DNA of 64,000 nucleotides. Origin: Imbricaverruca yamaguchii (lineage: Eukaryota > Arthropoda > Thecostraca > Neoverrucidae). Location: positions 186,001 through 250,000 of the forward strand of contig JAOTOL010001214.1 in the NCBI GenBank assembly GCA_034440575.1. Reading direction: 5' to 3'. Both the position numbers and the translations under genes were made by a program. This document shows, piece after piece, positions 11,325 through 21,629 of the stretch. How positions within the stretch are numbered: the stretch's first letter is position 1; the number at the start of each line of letters is the position of its first letter. The notes under the pieces were generated by a model. That model was not told where the DNA came from and did no database searches. It saw nothing but the letters and a program-made list of their open reading frames with translations.

Positions 11325-11372
11325 TGCGTGTGGTGTGGTGTGGTGTGGTGTGGTGTGGTGTGGTGTGGTGTG
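11325..11372. repeat. (TGGTG)n microsatellite
   Basis: About nine copies of a five-base unit of the form TGGTG lie in the GC-rich sequence after the galactosyltransferase exon. They are immediately preceded by a two-copy duplication of TGATCCTGCGTG. Confidence 0.8.
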
Positions 11373-11439
11373 GGGATCGTGTCCGCGTGCAGTGGGTCTG
11401 GTGAAGCGGAGCGCTTCCGCCGGCTGTTTGGCCGGTGCC

Positions 11440-11935
11440 GAGCTCGTGCCGAGGACTGGCCGTCGGGTCGGCGGGACTGCCGAGGACTGGCCGTCGGGTC
11501 GGCGGGACTGTCGAGGACTGGCCGTCGGGTCGGCGGGACTGCCGAGGACTGGCCGTCGGGTCGGCGGGACTGTCGAGGACTGGCCGTCGGGTCGGCGGGA
11601 CTGTCGAGGACTGGCCGTCGGGTCGGCGGGACTGTCGAGGACCGGCCGTCGGGTCGGCGGGACTGCCGAGGATTGGCCGTCGGGTCGGCGGGACTGTCGA
11701 GGACCGGCCGTCGGGTCGGCGGGACTGTCGAGGACCGGCCGTCGGGTCGGCGGGACTGTCGAGGACTGGCCGTCGGGTCGGCGGGACTGTCGAGGACCGG
11801 CCGTCGGGTCGGCGGGACTGTCGAGGACCGGCCGTCGGGTCGGCGGGACTGTCGAGGACCGGCCGTCGGGTCGGCGGGACTGCCGAGGATTGGCCGTCGG
11901 GTCGGCGGGACTGTCGAGGACTGACCGTCGGGTCG
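11440..11935. repeat. 31-bp GC-rich minisatellite, 16 copies
   Basis: Sixteen units begin GAGGACTGGCCGTCGGGTCG and end GCGGGACTGTC, with sporadic C/T and A/G differences. The unit has no in-frame stops on several frames, so long Arg/Pro-rich frames appear on both strands; none resembles a protein. The array abuts and truncates the antisense LINE reverse transcriptase on its right side. Confidence 0.95.
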
Positions 11936-11939
11936 GATC

Positions 11940-13950
11940 GTCGCGGTCGGAGGAAGGTTCCGAGAGAATATCCTTGCAAAAACGCCGATGCTGTTGGGCA
12001 AGGGGTAGATTTATGGACGACACCCAGACTGTCAGTGAGGCTGACAATATGGGTATGGTTCTGAAGATATGCCAAAACCAGGATGCATCGATGCTGTGGA
12101 GATTTCCTTTTGACAGGAGTTTTGAGTAGGATATCACGCCAAAACATTTGCTCAAATTCAGCAGGCAGAGAAGGGACACCTCTCCATGGTCACATGCGGA
12201 CAGGATCTGCTCGGGTATGGAGGTCAGGTCAGCTCCCGTGAAGTGGTTAGAACGGAAATCGTGCCGAGCTGGAGAGAGGGGATGGTTTTCGGACAGATTA
12301 TTTTTAAGTTGCTGGTGGACGGCGCGGTCCACAATTTTCGCAATGACTGGGGCGATGGAGATAGGACGGAAATTGGAGGGGCTAGAGGGATCACAGGATT
12401 GGAAGATGGGATGAAGAGGATTAATGAAGTGTGTTTCCAAGAATCAGGAACACCGGATTGAGTAATGCTGGATTTTACAAAATGCAGGAGCGTGCTTCGA
12501 CTATCGAGTCGAAGCACACCCTGAACACATGGATTTTGCTGCCGTCCTCGCCCCAGGCCGACGAGCCGTTCATCCCGAAGACGACGGCTCGCAGCTCAGA
12601 TAGCGACAACGGCACCAGGGTAAACGCACAGGCACCGACACGCGGCAAACGGCAGGGAATACTCGGCGTCGCTCCCATACTCCTAACCTCGTCAGCCACG
12701 CACAGGCACCGACACGCGGCAAACGGCAGGGAATACTCGGCGTCGCTCCCATACTCCTAACCTCGTCAGCCACGCACAGGCACCGACACGCGGCAAACGG
12801 CAGGGAATACTCTGCGTCGCTCCCATACTCCTAACCTTGTCAGCCACGCGCGGGCCAACGCGGACACAACATCGGTTAAGGTCATCAGCTGCCACGTCGG
12901 GCAGCCTACGAATTGCTTACTTGCCGCTGACGAATGGCCGGATATTACCGCCACATTACCTTCGCCCATCCTCCGCGGCGCCAAACATCGTCGCGGTCAT
13001 CACGCCTTATCGCCGATCGTACAGCTCGGTTGGCGTCCCTGCACTTCGTGGATTGGTGTTCATAGACAGCCAGCGCACCACGGCGGCGACACATTGAAGC
13101 TTTCCTTCCATCCGATACAACCGGGGCGCTAGGGTTCATAATTTTAACCATACTGATGAGAGCGTGAACGTCAATGATGGGTAAAGAGATGGCCAGAAAA
13201 CAGTCCCGCTTGAGCGTGACGGAGGGAGAATTGAAAACAGAACTCCAGTCAACCCAAAAAAGATCATGAAGCAAAACATTCGGATCTGCACGGCGAAAGC
13301 ACCGGGAGATAACAGTCTCGGTCTGGTCTGGATCTAAGGTAACAGGTTGGAACTCGGCTCGGTCTGAATCTAAGCATATTGATAGAGACACAAACAAGTC
13401 CATCCGAACTAAAGCTACAAAATTTGGAAGGCAGTGTTTGACAGTGCAACGAAAGTTGGTAATAACTACGTCAAGAAGAGAGCCAGTCGAATAGGTGGGT
13501 GAAGTCCCACACTGAGAGCAAGAGTAATGAAAAACATAATCTGATATCATACGCCTGCCTGGGTCTGAGTCTGGTTTCTGCAAGTCACACATGAAATATC
13601 CACAAATAAAACGTTTGCACTTGGAATAGTCGACAACCGCACGTTTAAATTGCGCTTCCAGGTCCGCAAAGTCCCCTTTCAGGTCGGTCACATTCCGTCT
13701 CGGTGGACGGTATGCAGTGCACACGATGAACTGGCGTTTACTGTCCGGCTTAACCAACATCCACGTCTTTGGCTTGCTGTTGGGATGGTTGACAGCCGTG
13801 GTGATTTTCAGAGGAGACTCGCTGATGCCCTCCCCGGCGGCCGGCGCCACTCCGCCGTACCCTGGCCCGTCGGCCCGCTACAATTGGTATCCAAGCGGCA
13901 GCAGCAGTCTGTGAGGCGTCGCAGACTTCAGCCAGGTTTCGTCAAGTCAT
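11940..13950 (-). pseudogene. Decayed non-LTR retrotransposon ORF2 (endonuclease plus part of RT)
   Basis: Read on the minus strand, the segment begins with an endonuclease N-terminus (DETWLKSATPHRLLLPLGY at about 13945-13885). It continues with a GGVA block, FIVCTAYRPPRRN (about 13735), ICGYFMCDL where active enzymes have GDFN (about 13600), and TGSLLDVVITN (about 13480). A reverse transcriptase follows: SSAWGEDGSKIHVF (about 12550), SNFRPISIAPVIAKIVDRAV (about 12370) and LLNLSKCFGVISYSKLLSK (about 12170), where the catalytic Asp of the FDxV motif is Gly. Frameshifts separate the blocks, and the RT is cut off before its YADD motif by the 31-bp array. The architecture fits a CR1/Jockey-like LINE. 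The lost catalytic residues show that it is dead. Confidence 0.8.
12624..12850. repeat. 74-bp tandem triplication inside the antisense LINE
   Basis: Three copies of a 74-bp unit (GCACAGGCACCGACACGCGG at 12626, 12700 and 12774) interrupt the reading frame between the endonuclease and RT blocks of the decayed LINE. Because they copy LINE sequence, the duplication happened after insertion. Confidence 0.85.
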
Positions 13951-16371
13951 ATGGCCTTCTCAGTAATTAGTGATCTTCGCAATTCGTGATGGTTTTTAAG
14001 GGAATTTATAAGACCTACAGTGAAAAGGTATGAATGTTTTTTTCTCAGGAAACGTTTTCCAACCATATGCATGTAGGTCATTGTTCTATCTCATGCAGCT
14101 TTTCAATGGAAGGAAACTTACGCGAAATCCGATCTAACCTGAAAACGCAAAATCACAGTCATGAAGAGGGGATTGCCAGATCGGATATACATGAGGAGAA
14201 CGCATTCTTATTTTTGTTTGGTCAGCGGAATCATGCCCACTTTTATTCCAGCCATCAAATTTGTCAATTTCGATGGGCTAGGGGCCAAGGGAGGTCACGA
14301 GGTCATGGCGTCACGAGGTCAAATGTAGGAAGTATTTATATTTTATTTTGGGAATGTTTTCTTTGATCCCTTTTCTTCTAAAATATATAAAAGCCGCCCA
14401 GTTGGTTATATACCTCAGTTGGTTATATCTTATTTGGCTATATAACGCTGGCCTGCTCTGGTCTCCTCTGTCCTGGCAACGCAGGGTTCGAGTCGTTTCA
14501 CGCGCTCGCATTTAGCCCCCGGCTGGGAGGGTCAGTTGGCATCTGGCCCGATAAGGCCGGGGACGAGCTATCGGGAGGCAGTGTCTGTGCATTGACGGCA
14601 CGTTAAACTTTCTGCGAAAATTTTGCCGATGAGCTGACGGATGAACTCGTGGATCTGGTGGTGGGGGCAGAATCCACGCAACAAGTTCTGCTATCGACAG
14701 GACTGGTGTCTATAAAGCCACCCCATCAATAATTCGTACGAAATTTCTGTGAAAAAAATATTATTGTACCTCCCTTTCTCCTTCTTCATTAGATATCAAT
14801 TGTCAAACCAACCCAAGTTATGTTACATAAAAATAATTCCTGAAGCTATAGTTTAAACCGTCGGTCGAATCGGGCTCAAATCTGCACATCCTAATTCGGA
14901 GCCAAAGACTACCCTGTGAACATATTTTGGTCTCAATCAAAATGTATTTGGATTGGTCTATCTGTTGCGGAACGCACCAGATGGAAATGGTTTTCAATTC
15001 TCAAGTACATTAATTTGGCCCTTTTGGCACTTCTCACTCAGTGTTTTAATTTTATTCATGCATTTGAGCATGTTAGTGAAATGACAACATATGTTTTGTG
15101 CAGTCTTACTGATCAAAGTCATTTTTAAGCTATGCTTACAGCTTATACTTATAGCATATGTTCATAGCTTATACTTATAGTATATACATATGGCTTATAC
15201 TCATAGCTTATACTTAAAACTGATGCTTGTATGTAATTTGTGGTCAGTGTTACTTAGCTAATCTCATAGTATCCCACCGTGAATAATTGGCAGTAAAATA
15301 CCACCGGCGTTACTACTTCTCGGCTACAATGCCACGTCGTTAAAGATCATCGCTCAGCAACAACTTCAAAACTCGAAAATATCGCCTCGTATATTACGGT
15401 GTATGTGGAAAATAGGCATAACAAAACCTTGAAATAGCATGAGCTCTTCGAAACGGAAGCTGCTTGTCCGTGCTTGTTCTTTGACTTCATGATATGTTGC
15501 TACAGTTATATACCTCTCAAAAACGTTGCTCTCCGATCTGCCAAACCCTTGAAGCCGACCTGTTTATGGAAGAAGTCTGTGTCGGCATTCATTTTCGCTC
15601 GCAAATATTACTTACGTCTTGCGATGCAAAACCAGGTGCGTTTCTCCAGAATCCAACGTGTCCGATACATTTTTTTCAATGCATTTAACCACGCTTTCCA
15701 CCCCTTGCCGACGTTCTCTGTCCAACTGTGGCCAGGTATGATACAAGTTATCACGTGTCAAGGCATGACTCAGGCAAAGTGACAGGCCAATCTTATCGGA
15801 AGCACAGTGTGATTATTCGACCGGATGACGTCATTGGTTTTCACACGAGCGTACCGGCCGAGTGCCCGGCACGATGAACTGGGGCGGATCCAGGAATTGT
15901 CATGGAGGGGGGGGGGGGGAGGTTGGCACTCGTCTGAAGGTGTGTCAATCTCTGGACGGGCGCCACTGAATGAAGACAATTTCAGTTGGTGCACTCGAGT
16001 AGGTCTGAAGGGGTGGGGCGTTCTCTATTGGCTAACGCCTGATGAAATCGACTGAAGAAATCAAACAGTACAGGGTACGAGGATGCCTTCGAGCATCCTC
16101 CAGGGTACTTTGTAGCACTCATGAACACTCTCGGCCAAAACAAATTGAATCGGAGGGGAGAGTTCGCGCTGGAGAGCGTTGGGGGGGGGGAGGATACTTG
16201 CTCCCTGTGTCTCCTCTGCTCTCCCGTAGCGATACACTATCCGCGATAGCTTCGTAGCCGAGGCTGTCTAATGTCGAATACACGCTATGGGGTAGGAGTT
16301 TGATCACGTGCCTAGCATGTCATGCGAGCTCAGCGTTGACAACGAAATGTCACTCGACTCGAATATATGCC
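13951..16371. other. Mostly unique sequence with one SINE
   Basis: Apart from the family B SINE at 14405-14735, I see no gene here. The stretch 15130-15230 has several copies of a CTTATACTTATAG-like motif. Poly-G runs lie near 15907 and 16181. The open frames in this interval show no recognisable domain. Confidence 0.5.
14405..14735 (+). mobile_element. tRNA-derived SINE, family B, copy 1
   Basis: The head is decayed, but TGGTCTCCTCTGTCCTGGCA, a B box (CAGGGTTCGAGTCG) and the body CATTTAGCCCCCGGCTGGG, GGTCAGTTGG, GCCCGATAAGGCCGG, GTGCATTGACGGCACGTTAA match copies at 46635 (+) and 19905 (-). The 3' end reads AAAGCCACCCCATCAA. No clear target-site duplication is visible. Confidence 0.75.
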
Positions 16372-17278
16372 GGTGCGTCGTGTTCCGCTCAATACATGGC
16401 GGAACTCCGCCGCCGGCAGCGCCCCAGGCCACACACGGCCGGTGCGTCGTGTTCCGCTCAATACATGGCGGAACTCCGCCGCCGGCAGCGCCCCAGGCCA
16501 CACACGGCCGGTGCGTCGTGTTCCGCTCAATACATGGCGGAACTCCGCCGCCGGCAGCGCCCAGGCCACACACGGCCGGTGCGTCGTGTTCCGCTCAATA
16601 CATGGCGGAACTCCGCCGGGCAGCGCCCCAGGCCACACACGGCCGGTGGTTGCTCAATACATGGGGGACGGCAGGGTCGTGTTCGTATAATGGCGGAACT
16701 CCGCCGCCGGCAGCGCCCAGGCCCACACGGCCGGTGCGTCGTTCCGCTCAATACATGGCGGGACCCGCCGCCGAGGCCCCAGGCCACACACGGCCGGTGC
16801 GTCGTGTTCCGCTCAATACATGGCGGAACTCCGCCGCCGGCAGCGCCCCAGGCCACACACGGCCGGTGCGTCGTGTTCCGCTCAATACATGGCGGAACTC
16901 CGCCGCCGGCAGCGCCCCAGGCCACACACGGCCGGTGCGTCGTGTTCCGCTCAATACATGGCGGAACTCCGCCGCCGGCAGCGCCCCAGGCCACACACGG
17001 CCGGTGCGTCGTGTTCCGCTCAATACATGGCGGAACTCCGCCGCCGGCAGCGCCCCAGGCCACACACGGCCGGTGCGTCGTGTTCCGCTCAATACATGGC
17101 GGAACTCCGCCGCCGGCAGCGCCCCAGGCCACACACGGCCGGTGCGTCGTGTTCCGCTCAATACATGGCGGAACTCCGCCGCCGGCAGCGCCCCAGGCCA
17201 CACACGGCCGGTGCGTCGTGTTCCGCTCAATACATGGCGGAACTCCGCCGCCGGCAGCGCCCCAGGCCACACACGGCC
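16372..17278. repeat. 69-bp GC-rich minisatellite, about 13 copies
   Basis: Units of 69 bp begin GGCCGGTGCGTCGTGTTCCG and contain AATACATGGCGGAACTCCGC. The right-hand eight copies are nearly identical, while copies 4-7 (16560-16800) carry deletions. Because 69 is divisible by 3, several frames stay open throughout on both strands; I treat those frames as artefacts. Confidence 0.95.
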
Positions 17279-17353
17279 GCGGACGGCGCGCGCTTGCTGA
17301 CGGTGTGTTTGTATTGATTTGTGCGCGTTTGTGCCGGCGCTGCGCGCCCCCGT

Positions 17354-17367
17354 CCGTGACGTCACGG
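17354..17367. promoter_or_regulatory. CRE-like palindrome
   Basis: A perfect 14-bp palindrome centred on TGACGTCA, the consensus for CREB/ATF-type factors, sits in a GC-rich block just after the 69-bp array. Whether a promoter lies here is not shown by the sequence, since no exon follows within reach. Confidence 0.25.
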
Positions 17368-17520
17368 CGGCGAGCGCGCCGGACAGCTGGCGTGACAATG
17401 CGGCCGTGGCCTGATCTTAATCGCCCCGGGCAGAGGGGTGACTGGATCGGATTGTGGCTTTACGACGCATTCAGCAGCTGATGCCACATGGCGTCGACTG
17501 CCACTCACTCTGGCAGGAAG

Positions 17521-17795
17521 GGCGAGTATCGCGGGAATTCAACCCTGCACCTCTGGCTTGCCGGACGCTCAGCTTAACCACTGAGCTACCGATGGGGCGG
17601 GGATGGCCGAGTGGTTAAGGTGTCGGGCTATGGGTACCAAAGGTCCCGGGTTCGACTCTAGCGCCACTCAGGACATTTCCCAATCCCGCGGCCCACTGGC
17701 GAAACAGTGTGGGCGGCGCCATTAGCCGTGAATGTGCGTAAAGTGTGTCGTGAACCAACCAATAAACAGACAAACAACTGAGCTACCGACGCCCC
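17521..17795 (-). other. tRNA-like sequence split by a SINE
   Basis: On the minus strand, with the SINE at 17593-17776 and one 13-bp duplication removed, about 77 bases read GGGGCGTCGGTAGCTCAGTG, then GTTAAGC, then GCAGGGTTGAATTCCCGC, then ACTCGCCC. This has a D-arm/A-box (GGTAGCTCAGTGG) and a T-arm-like B box. The acceptor stem pairs only partly, so it is more likely a tRNA pseudogene or SINE head than a working tRNA gene. Confidence 0.5.
17593..17776 (+). mobile_element. tRNA-derived SINE, family A, copy 1, with 13-bp target duplication
   Basis: The head GGATGGCCGAGTGGTTAAGG has the A box of a Leu/Ser-type tRNA, and CGGGTTCGACTCT is the B box. The body includes CAGTGTGGGCGGCGCCATTA and GCCGTGAATGTGCG, and the tail is CCAATAAACAGACAAAC. 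The flanks carry a perfect 13-bp direct repeat, ACTGAGCTACCGA, at 17580-17592 and 17777-17789, as expected for LINE-mediated insertion. A second copy is at 53161. Confidence 0.9.
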
Positions 17796-19159
17796 TGGGA
17801 GAGTGGTGACGATTCCCAGGAGGAATTTTCCGTGCCCACTGATAAGTGACGTGCATGAGCGCGTTTTCGCTTGACATAGCTGATGCGGCATCCTTTGCCG
17901 ACCTTGGCATCCTTTCAGAACGGCATTTCAGGAGGAAGTGAGGCGAGGAGGCTCAACGAATAACGCGTCAGACTGGCTTATCTGAAGAAGGAAGAGCCTG
18001 GGTTCTTTTGTGACACATTCAGCCGTCGGGCGCTATGAGCCTATTGATCGCGGGCGAACCTGGTAATCTCGTCGGTTGTGAGATCCGGACTCACGATCTG
18101 GCGATCAGGAGCCGAATTTCCCGTCGACTGAGCAATCACGAACCCTTGCTCTTGTTTTCAAAACAGATCAAGCACATGTCTTTGGATTGAAGGTGATGAA
18201 GACGATTGAAGTCTCAGGATGGCGGGAATGTCAAATATAGCGCCAGATATGTCATGAAGCAAAATAGGAAGCGCGAGATAAGCTGATTGTGCCTCCTCCG
18301 GTGGCACAATCGGCGGTTGGCGATTAGTGTTATTGATTAATTATTGGAGCGAACGAAGAAACCTTGGAATTTGTATGACGCATTCGGCTGCTAGGGCACA
18401 TATCCTTGCCAACTTCTCACGCCGATTTGTCCGCGACTCCACTCGATATGTTATTTGCTGATTGGAGCGGGAATTTCCATTACGAAGGGCAATTTCATTT
18501 CAGGAGGTAGTGAGATGTGAAAGCGAAGCCATGAGATTGCAACAAATGAAACTCGAAATGCATTCCTCCATGGACAGCATAGCATGGCTTTGAGTTGAGA
18601 GGATTCCGGCCAAATTAACCAATCCCGTCTCGGGGGTCTTCAACCGTCCCCCTCATGTTGTTCGCGGATAGGGAACCAATGGCGCGAGGCAGCGCGCCAA
18701 AAGTTGGCATATCTTTTCCCACATCAATTTTGCATGCTGTTTCAAAATTTTGAAGTCAGGTCGTCTAGAGTCAACGAGTTAGTCAAGGTCAAGTGAGGTC
18801 ACCTCCAAAAAAGTTCAACCAGTCGTCACGCTTCTAACGGATACAGATATTTTGTTGAAACTTTCAGCGTTTGCTTATCTTTAGGGGTGCCACAAAACAT
18901 CCGGACGGAATTTTTCATTTTTTCCCGTTTTTTACTACATATAAATTTTGCGTATTTGCCTATCGCAGTTCAAATCGAAGATTCTGGCTAAAGTAAGCAA
19001 TATTTATTAGGAAAAGTTGACTTCCAACAACGTTTCTTGGTCCGCTCTACCCATTAGAGAAGGAAAATTAAAGAAAACGTGAAAACTCAAAATTTTAAAT
19101 AAAAAGGCACATTTTTGGGGGCGCTGATCGATTTTCGATTCACAAAAATTTTATGGCGC
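17796..19159. other. Gene-poor unique sequence
   Basis: No coding domain, tRNA gene or array is visible. Short related segments, such as GTGACACATTCAGCCG near 18010 and GTATGACGCATTCGGCTG near 18375, suggest old degraded dispersed repeats. GAGGTCA/CAAGGTCA motifs cluster near 18770-18800. Confidence 0.5.
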
Positions 19160-19470
19160 TGTTCGACTTCGCTATCCTTTCCTGATTCCAAATAATCTTT
19201 TGTCTTCAAATATCCCCCAAAATGAACTCCCCAAAGCCAAAAACATAATGTAAGTCGTGAAAAGTCGTGAAAAGCTAGCCCCCTAGTGACGTCACTTTTG
19301 TGGAAAATTGTCTTTGGGGATGAATCAGGACCCTGCTCGTCGAGTGCTTTTCGATGACACCTCTTTCGTTTTGGTGCGACGCATAGTTTGGATTTTAGAG
19401 GGGGTTGCTATTCGCCCCCCCCCCCGAAACGGGGTGTGAGGATTTGACCGGAAAGACGGCGCGGGTTAAA
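19160..19470 (+). repeat. Dispersed repeat family D, copy 1
   Basis: About 310 bases align with 20550-20858 in the same orientation. Shared landmarks are AAAATGAACTCCCCA, GTCGTGAAAAGTCGTGAAAA, CTAGCCCCCT, GATGACACCTCTTTCGTTTT, a poly-C run and GACGGCGCGGGTTAA. No coding potential is seen. The element type is unknown. Confidence 0.8.
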
Positions 19471-19593
19471 GTGACTTCTGTTCACCTAACATTAGAGTTG
19501 CAAGAATTCGTATTAAACACGGTTTCAAATCACGTGTTCTGAGCAATACAGGAACGAACATTTAAAAAAATGTATTTAATAAATTTAATCCGA

Positions 19594-19905
19594 GTTGTTG
19601 TTGGGGTGGCTTGAGGAACCAGGGTTCTATTGCTAAGCAGAGCTTCTTGCGTGAACCCTGGCCCCACCACCCGATCCATGGATTCCAGTTCAACGGCAGA
19701 ATTTAGACCCAAAGTTTAACGTGCCGCCAATGCACCGACACGGCCGCCCGGCAGCTCATCCCCGGCCTTATCGGTCCAACTGCCAACTGACACTCCCGGC
19801 CAGGGGCTAAATGCGAGCGCGTGAAGCGACTCGAACCCTGTGTTGCCAGTACAGGGGAGACCAGTGCAGGCCAGCGCTTTAACCAACTGAGCTACCGGAG
19901 CAGTT
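19594..19905 (-). mobile_element. tRNA-derived SINE, family B, copy 2 (reverse)
   Basis: On the minus strand the element begins with TGCTCCGGTAGCTCAGTTGG and TTAAAGCGCTGG, has the B box CAGGGTTCGAGTCG and the same body as the 14405 and 46635 copies, and ends near CAAGCCACCCCAACAACAAC. The head is better preserved than at 14405. Confidence 0.85.
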
Positions 19906-20016
19906 TATATACCAACAAAATTGAAAAAAATGACGGTAATTCTACAGCTTGTTGTACGTACTACCGACATTGCCACTATGCACGGAAGCATGCACCTCAC
20001 CACCAACACATGCACA

Positions 20017-20047
20017 TGGAGTACCTCTGCAATGCAGAGGTACTCCA
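20017..20047. other. Perfect 15-bp inverted repeat with 1-base spacer
   Basis: TGGAGTACCTCTGCA at 20017-20031 is followed, after a single A, by its exact reverse complement at 20033-20047. The arms could form a strong hairpin or cruciform. No associated gene or element is recognised. Confidence 0.9.
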
Positions 20048-20549
20048 GAGTCTGACACACGTACGAGTCTCCAGAGACGAGACATGCAGAGTCTGCATGT
20101 ACACACCCTCTGTGCCCATGCCGACTGTACAGGTCGTGACCCGGACCTGGAGCAGGCGGAAGTCTCGATTGCCGGGCGGCGTACCGCCACCATGCGAGGC
20201 AGCGCCCCGTGAAATGTCAATAAACGTGTCGGCCGACAGCGGCCGCCAACAAAGACACCATCACGCCACCTGCTTAATATTGACCGTTGGAATGCGCGGT
20301 GGGCGCGTAACGGACGGCGCCGACCGTTTGTTTGTCGGCGTCGCCGGGGCAAACCGGCCAGGTCGGACGTCGCGGCGTTCGGAGCCATTGATTGCTGGCG
20401 AGCGACGAGACTTGACGAGACATAAATGTGTGTTGTTAACAGGATAATGGACAATATTGTTAAATATATGTTTCTTGCGCCTACTTAAACCTGAAAAAAC
20501 ATTTATATCTAGGTAAACGCTATTTTGTATTTTATCAGCACCCAATTTG

Positions 20550-20858
20550 TAGCCCTCGTCGTTTTCGCTGTCCCTTTTCATTCCAAATATTTTTTATTCT
20601 CATATATCCCTAAAATGAACTCCCCAGAGTCAAAACCATAATGTACGTCGTGAAAAGTCGTGAAAATCTAGCCCCCTGGTGGCATCACTTTTGGGGAAAA
20701 TTGGTTTGGAGGGTGGACCCAGACCCTACTCGTCGAGCGCTTTCCGATGACACCTCTTTCGTTTTTGTGCGATGCTTAGTTTGGGTCTTAGAGCAACCGC
20801 CCCCCCCCCCCGAGACGGGTGTGAGGATTGGACTGGAAGGACGGCGCGGGTTAATTAA
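20550..20858 (+). repeat. Dispersed repeat family D, copy 2
   Basis: This copy matches 19160-19470 with scattered substitutions and small gaps, including the poly-C run near 20801 and the ending GACGGCGCGGGTTAA. The two copies lie 1.4 kb apart in direct orientation, with a reverse family B SINE between them. Confidence 0.8.
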
Positions 20859-20859
20859 A

Positions 20860-21625
20860 CTTCAGGTGCCTTCAAATAAATCGCTAAGGTACGTTGTTTT
20901 ATTGTTATTTGGGTTTCAAGAGCGCATCAACTGCACTGTTCATAAAGTGCCCACTACTTTATTCATGAAAAGCCTGGAGTGAAATCGTGGAAGCGATAAA
21001 CTATTGAGGACGCGATAAATGTGATCACTGAGGCAGGGATAAATTGTTCGTGAAATAGCATGAAATATACCACTTAATGAACACTGAATCCTTCCAAGAA
21101 ATATTTCGACATCGCGCTTCTTGTTACGTGTGTGCGAACTATTCATAGCTTGCTTCTAACAGTATACAGTGTATAAGTATCATGCTTATGCTCATCATAA
21201 CGGACTCGGGATCGTGTCATCGAACACCCCGTGACGCAATTCCATGTATAGGGATTACTTGGTATCTGCTGTGTCATTCAATGTTGGTTTATAGCATAGG
21301 TATTTGTGTTGTTACGCTGATGCCGTTGTCCCCAAAATAAGTATTTCTCAAAACAAGCGAAACGGGTGCACTCACATATACGCAATTGCTTCGAAACTGG
21401 GTTTGAAGGACTTTGCATGTAGCTGTTCTCGCATTATTCCGGAACGATTTCGACATCATGCTGCATTTGTTTCGACATCTCACACTTAACGAGAAACCAT
21501 TATTTTATCCCTGCACTAAGGTGCACCTCCCGCGTACTGTCTCAGTTAGCACTTCATTCGCAGTCAGCCGTGTACAAAAATGACGTGATGCGATTGGTAA
21601 ATGTTCCGGTTGGAACTGTCGTCTA
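20860..21625. other. Unique sequence
   Basis: No recognisable gene, RNA or array is seen before the 44-bp array. Confidence 0.5.
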
Positions 21626-21629
21626 TCCC

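Noticed and set aside
10684..12440. Long Arg/Pro/Ser-rich minus-strand frames at 10684-12147 and 11025-12440 as host genes
   Set aside because: Their bulk is the 31-bp array. The only real protein signal, the N-terminal part near 12370-12000, is LINE reverse transcriptase.
16300..17481. A 393-codon + strand frame through the 69-bp array
   Set aside because: The 69-bp unit is divisible by 3 and stop-free. The flanks show no domain, signal peptide or splice logic.
17593..17680. A functional tRNA-Leu/Ser gene (also 53161 and 46640)
   Set aside because: A and B boxes are present, but the arms do not pair into a full cloverleaf, and each is followed by a shared SINE body and tail.
19821..20454. 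Overlapping 208-codon (+) and 170-codon (-) frames
   Set aside because: They begin in or beside a SINE and cross a hairpin. Composition is Arg/Ser-rich without any motif.
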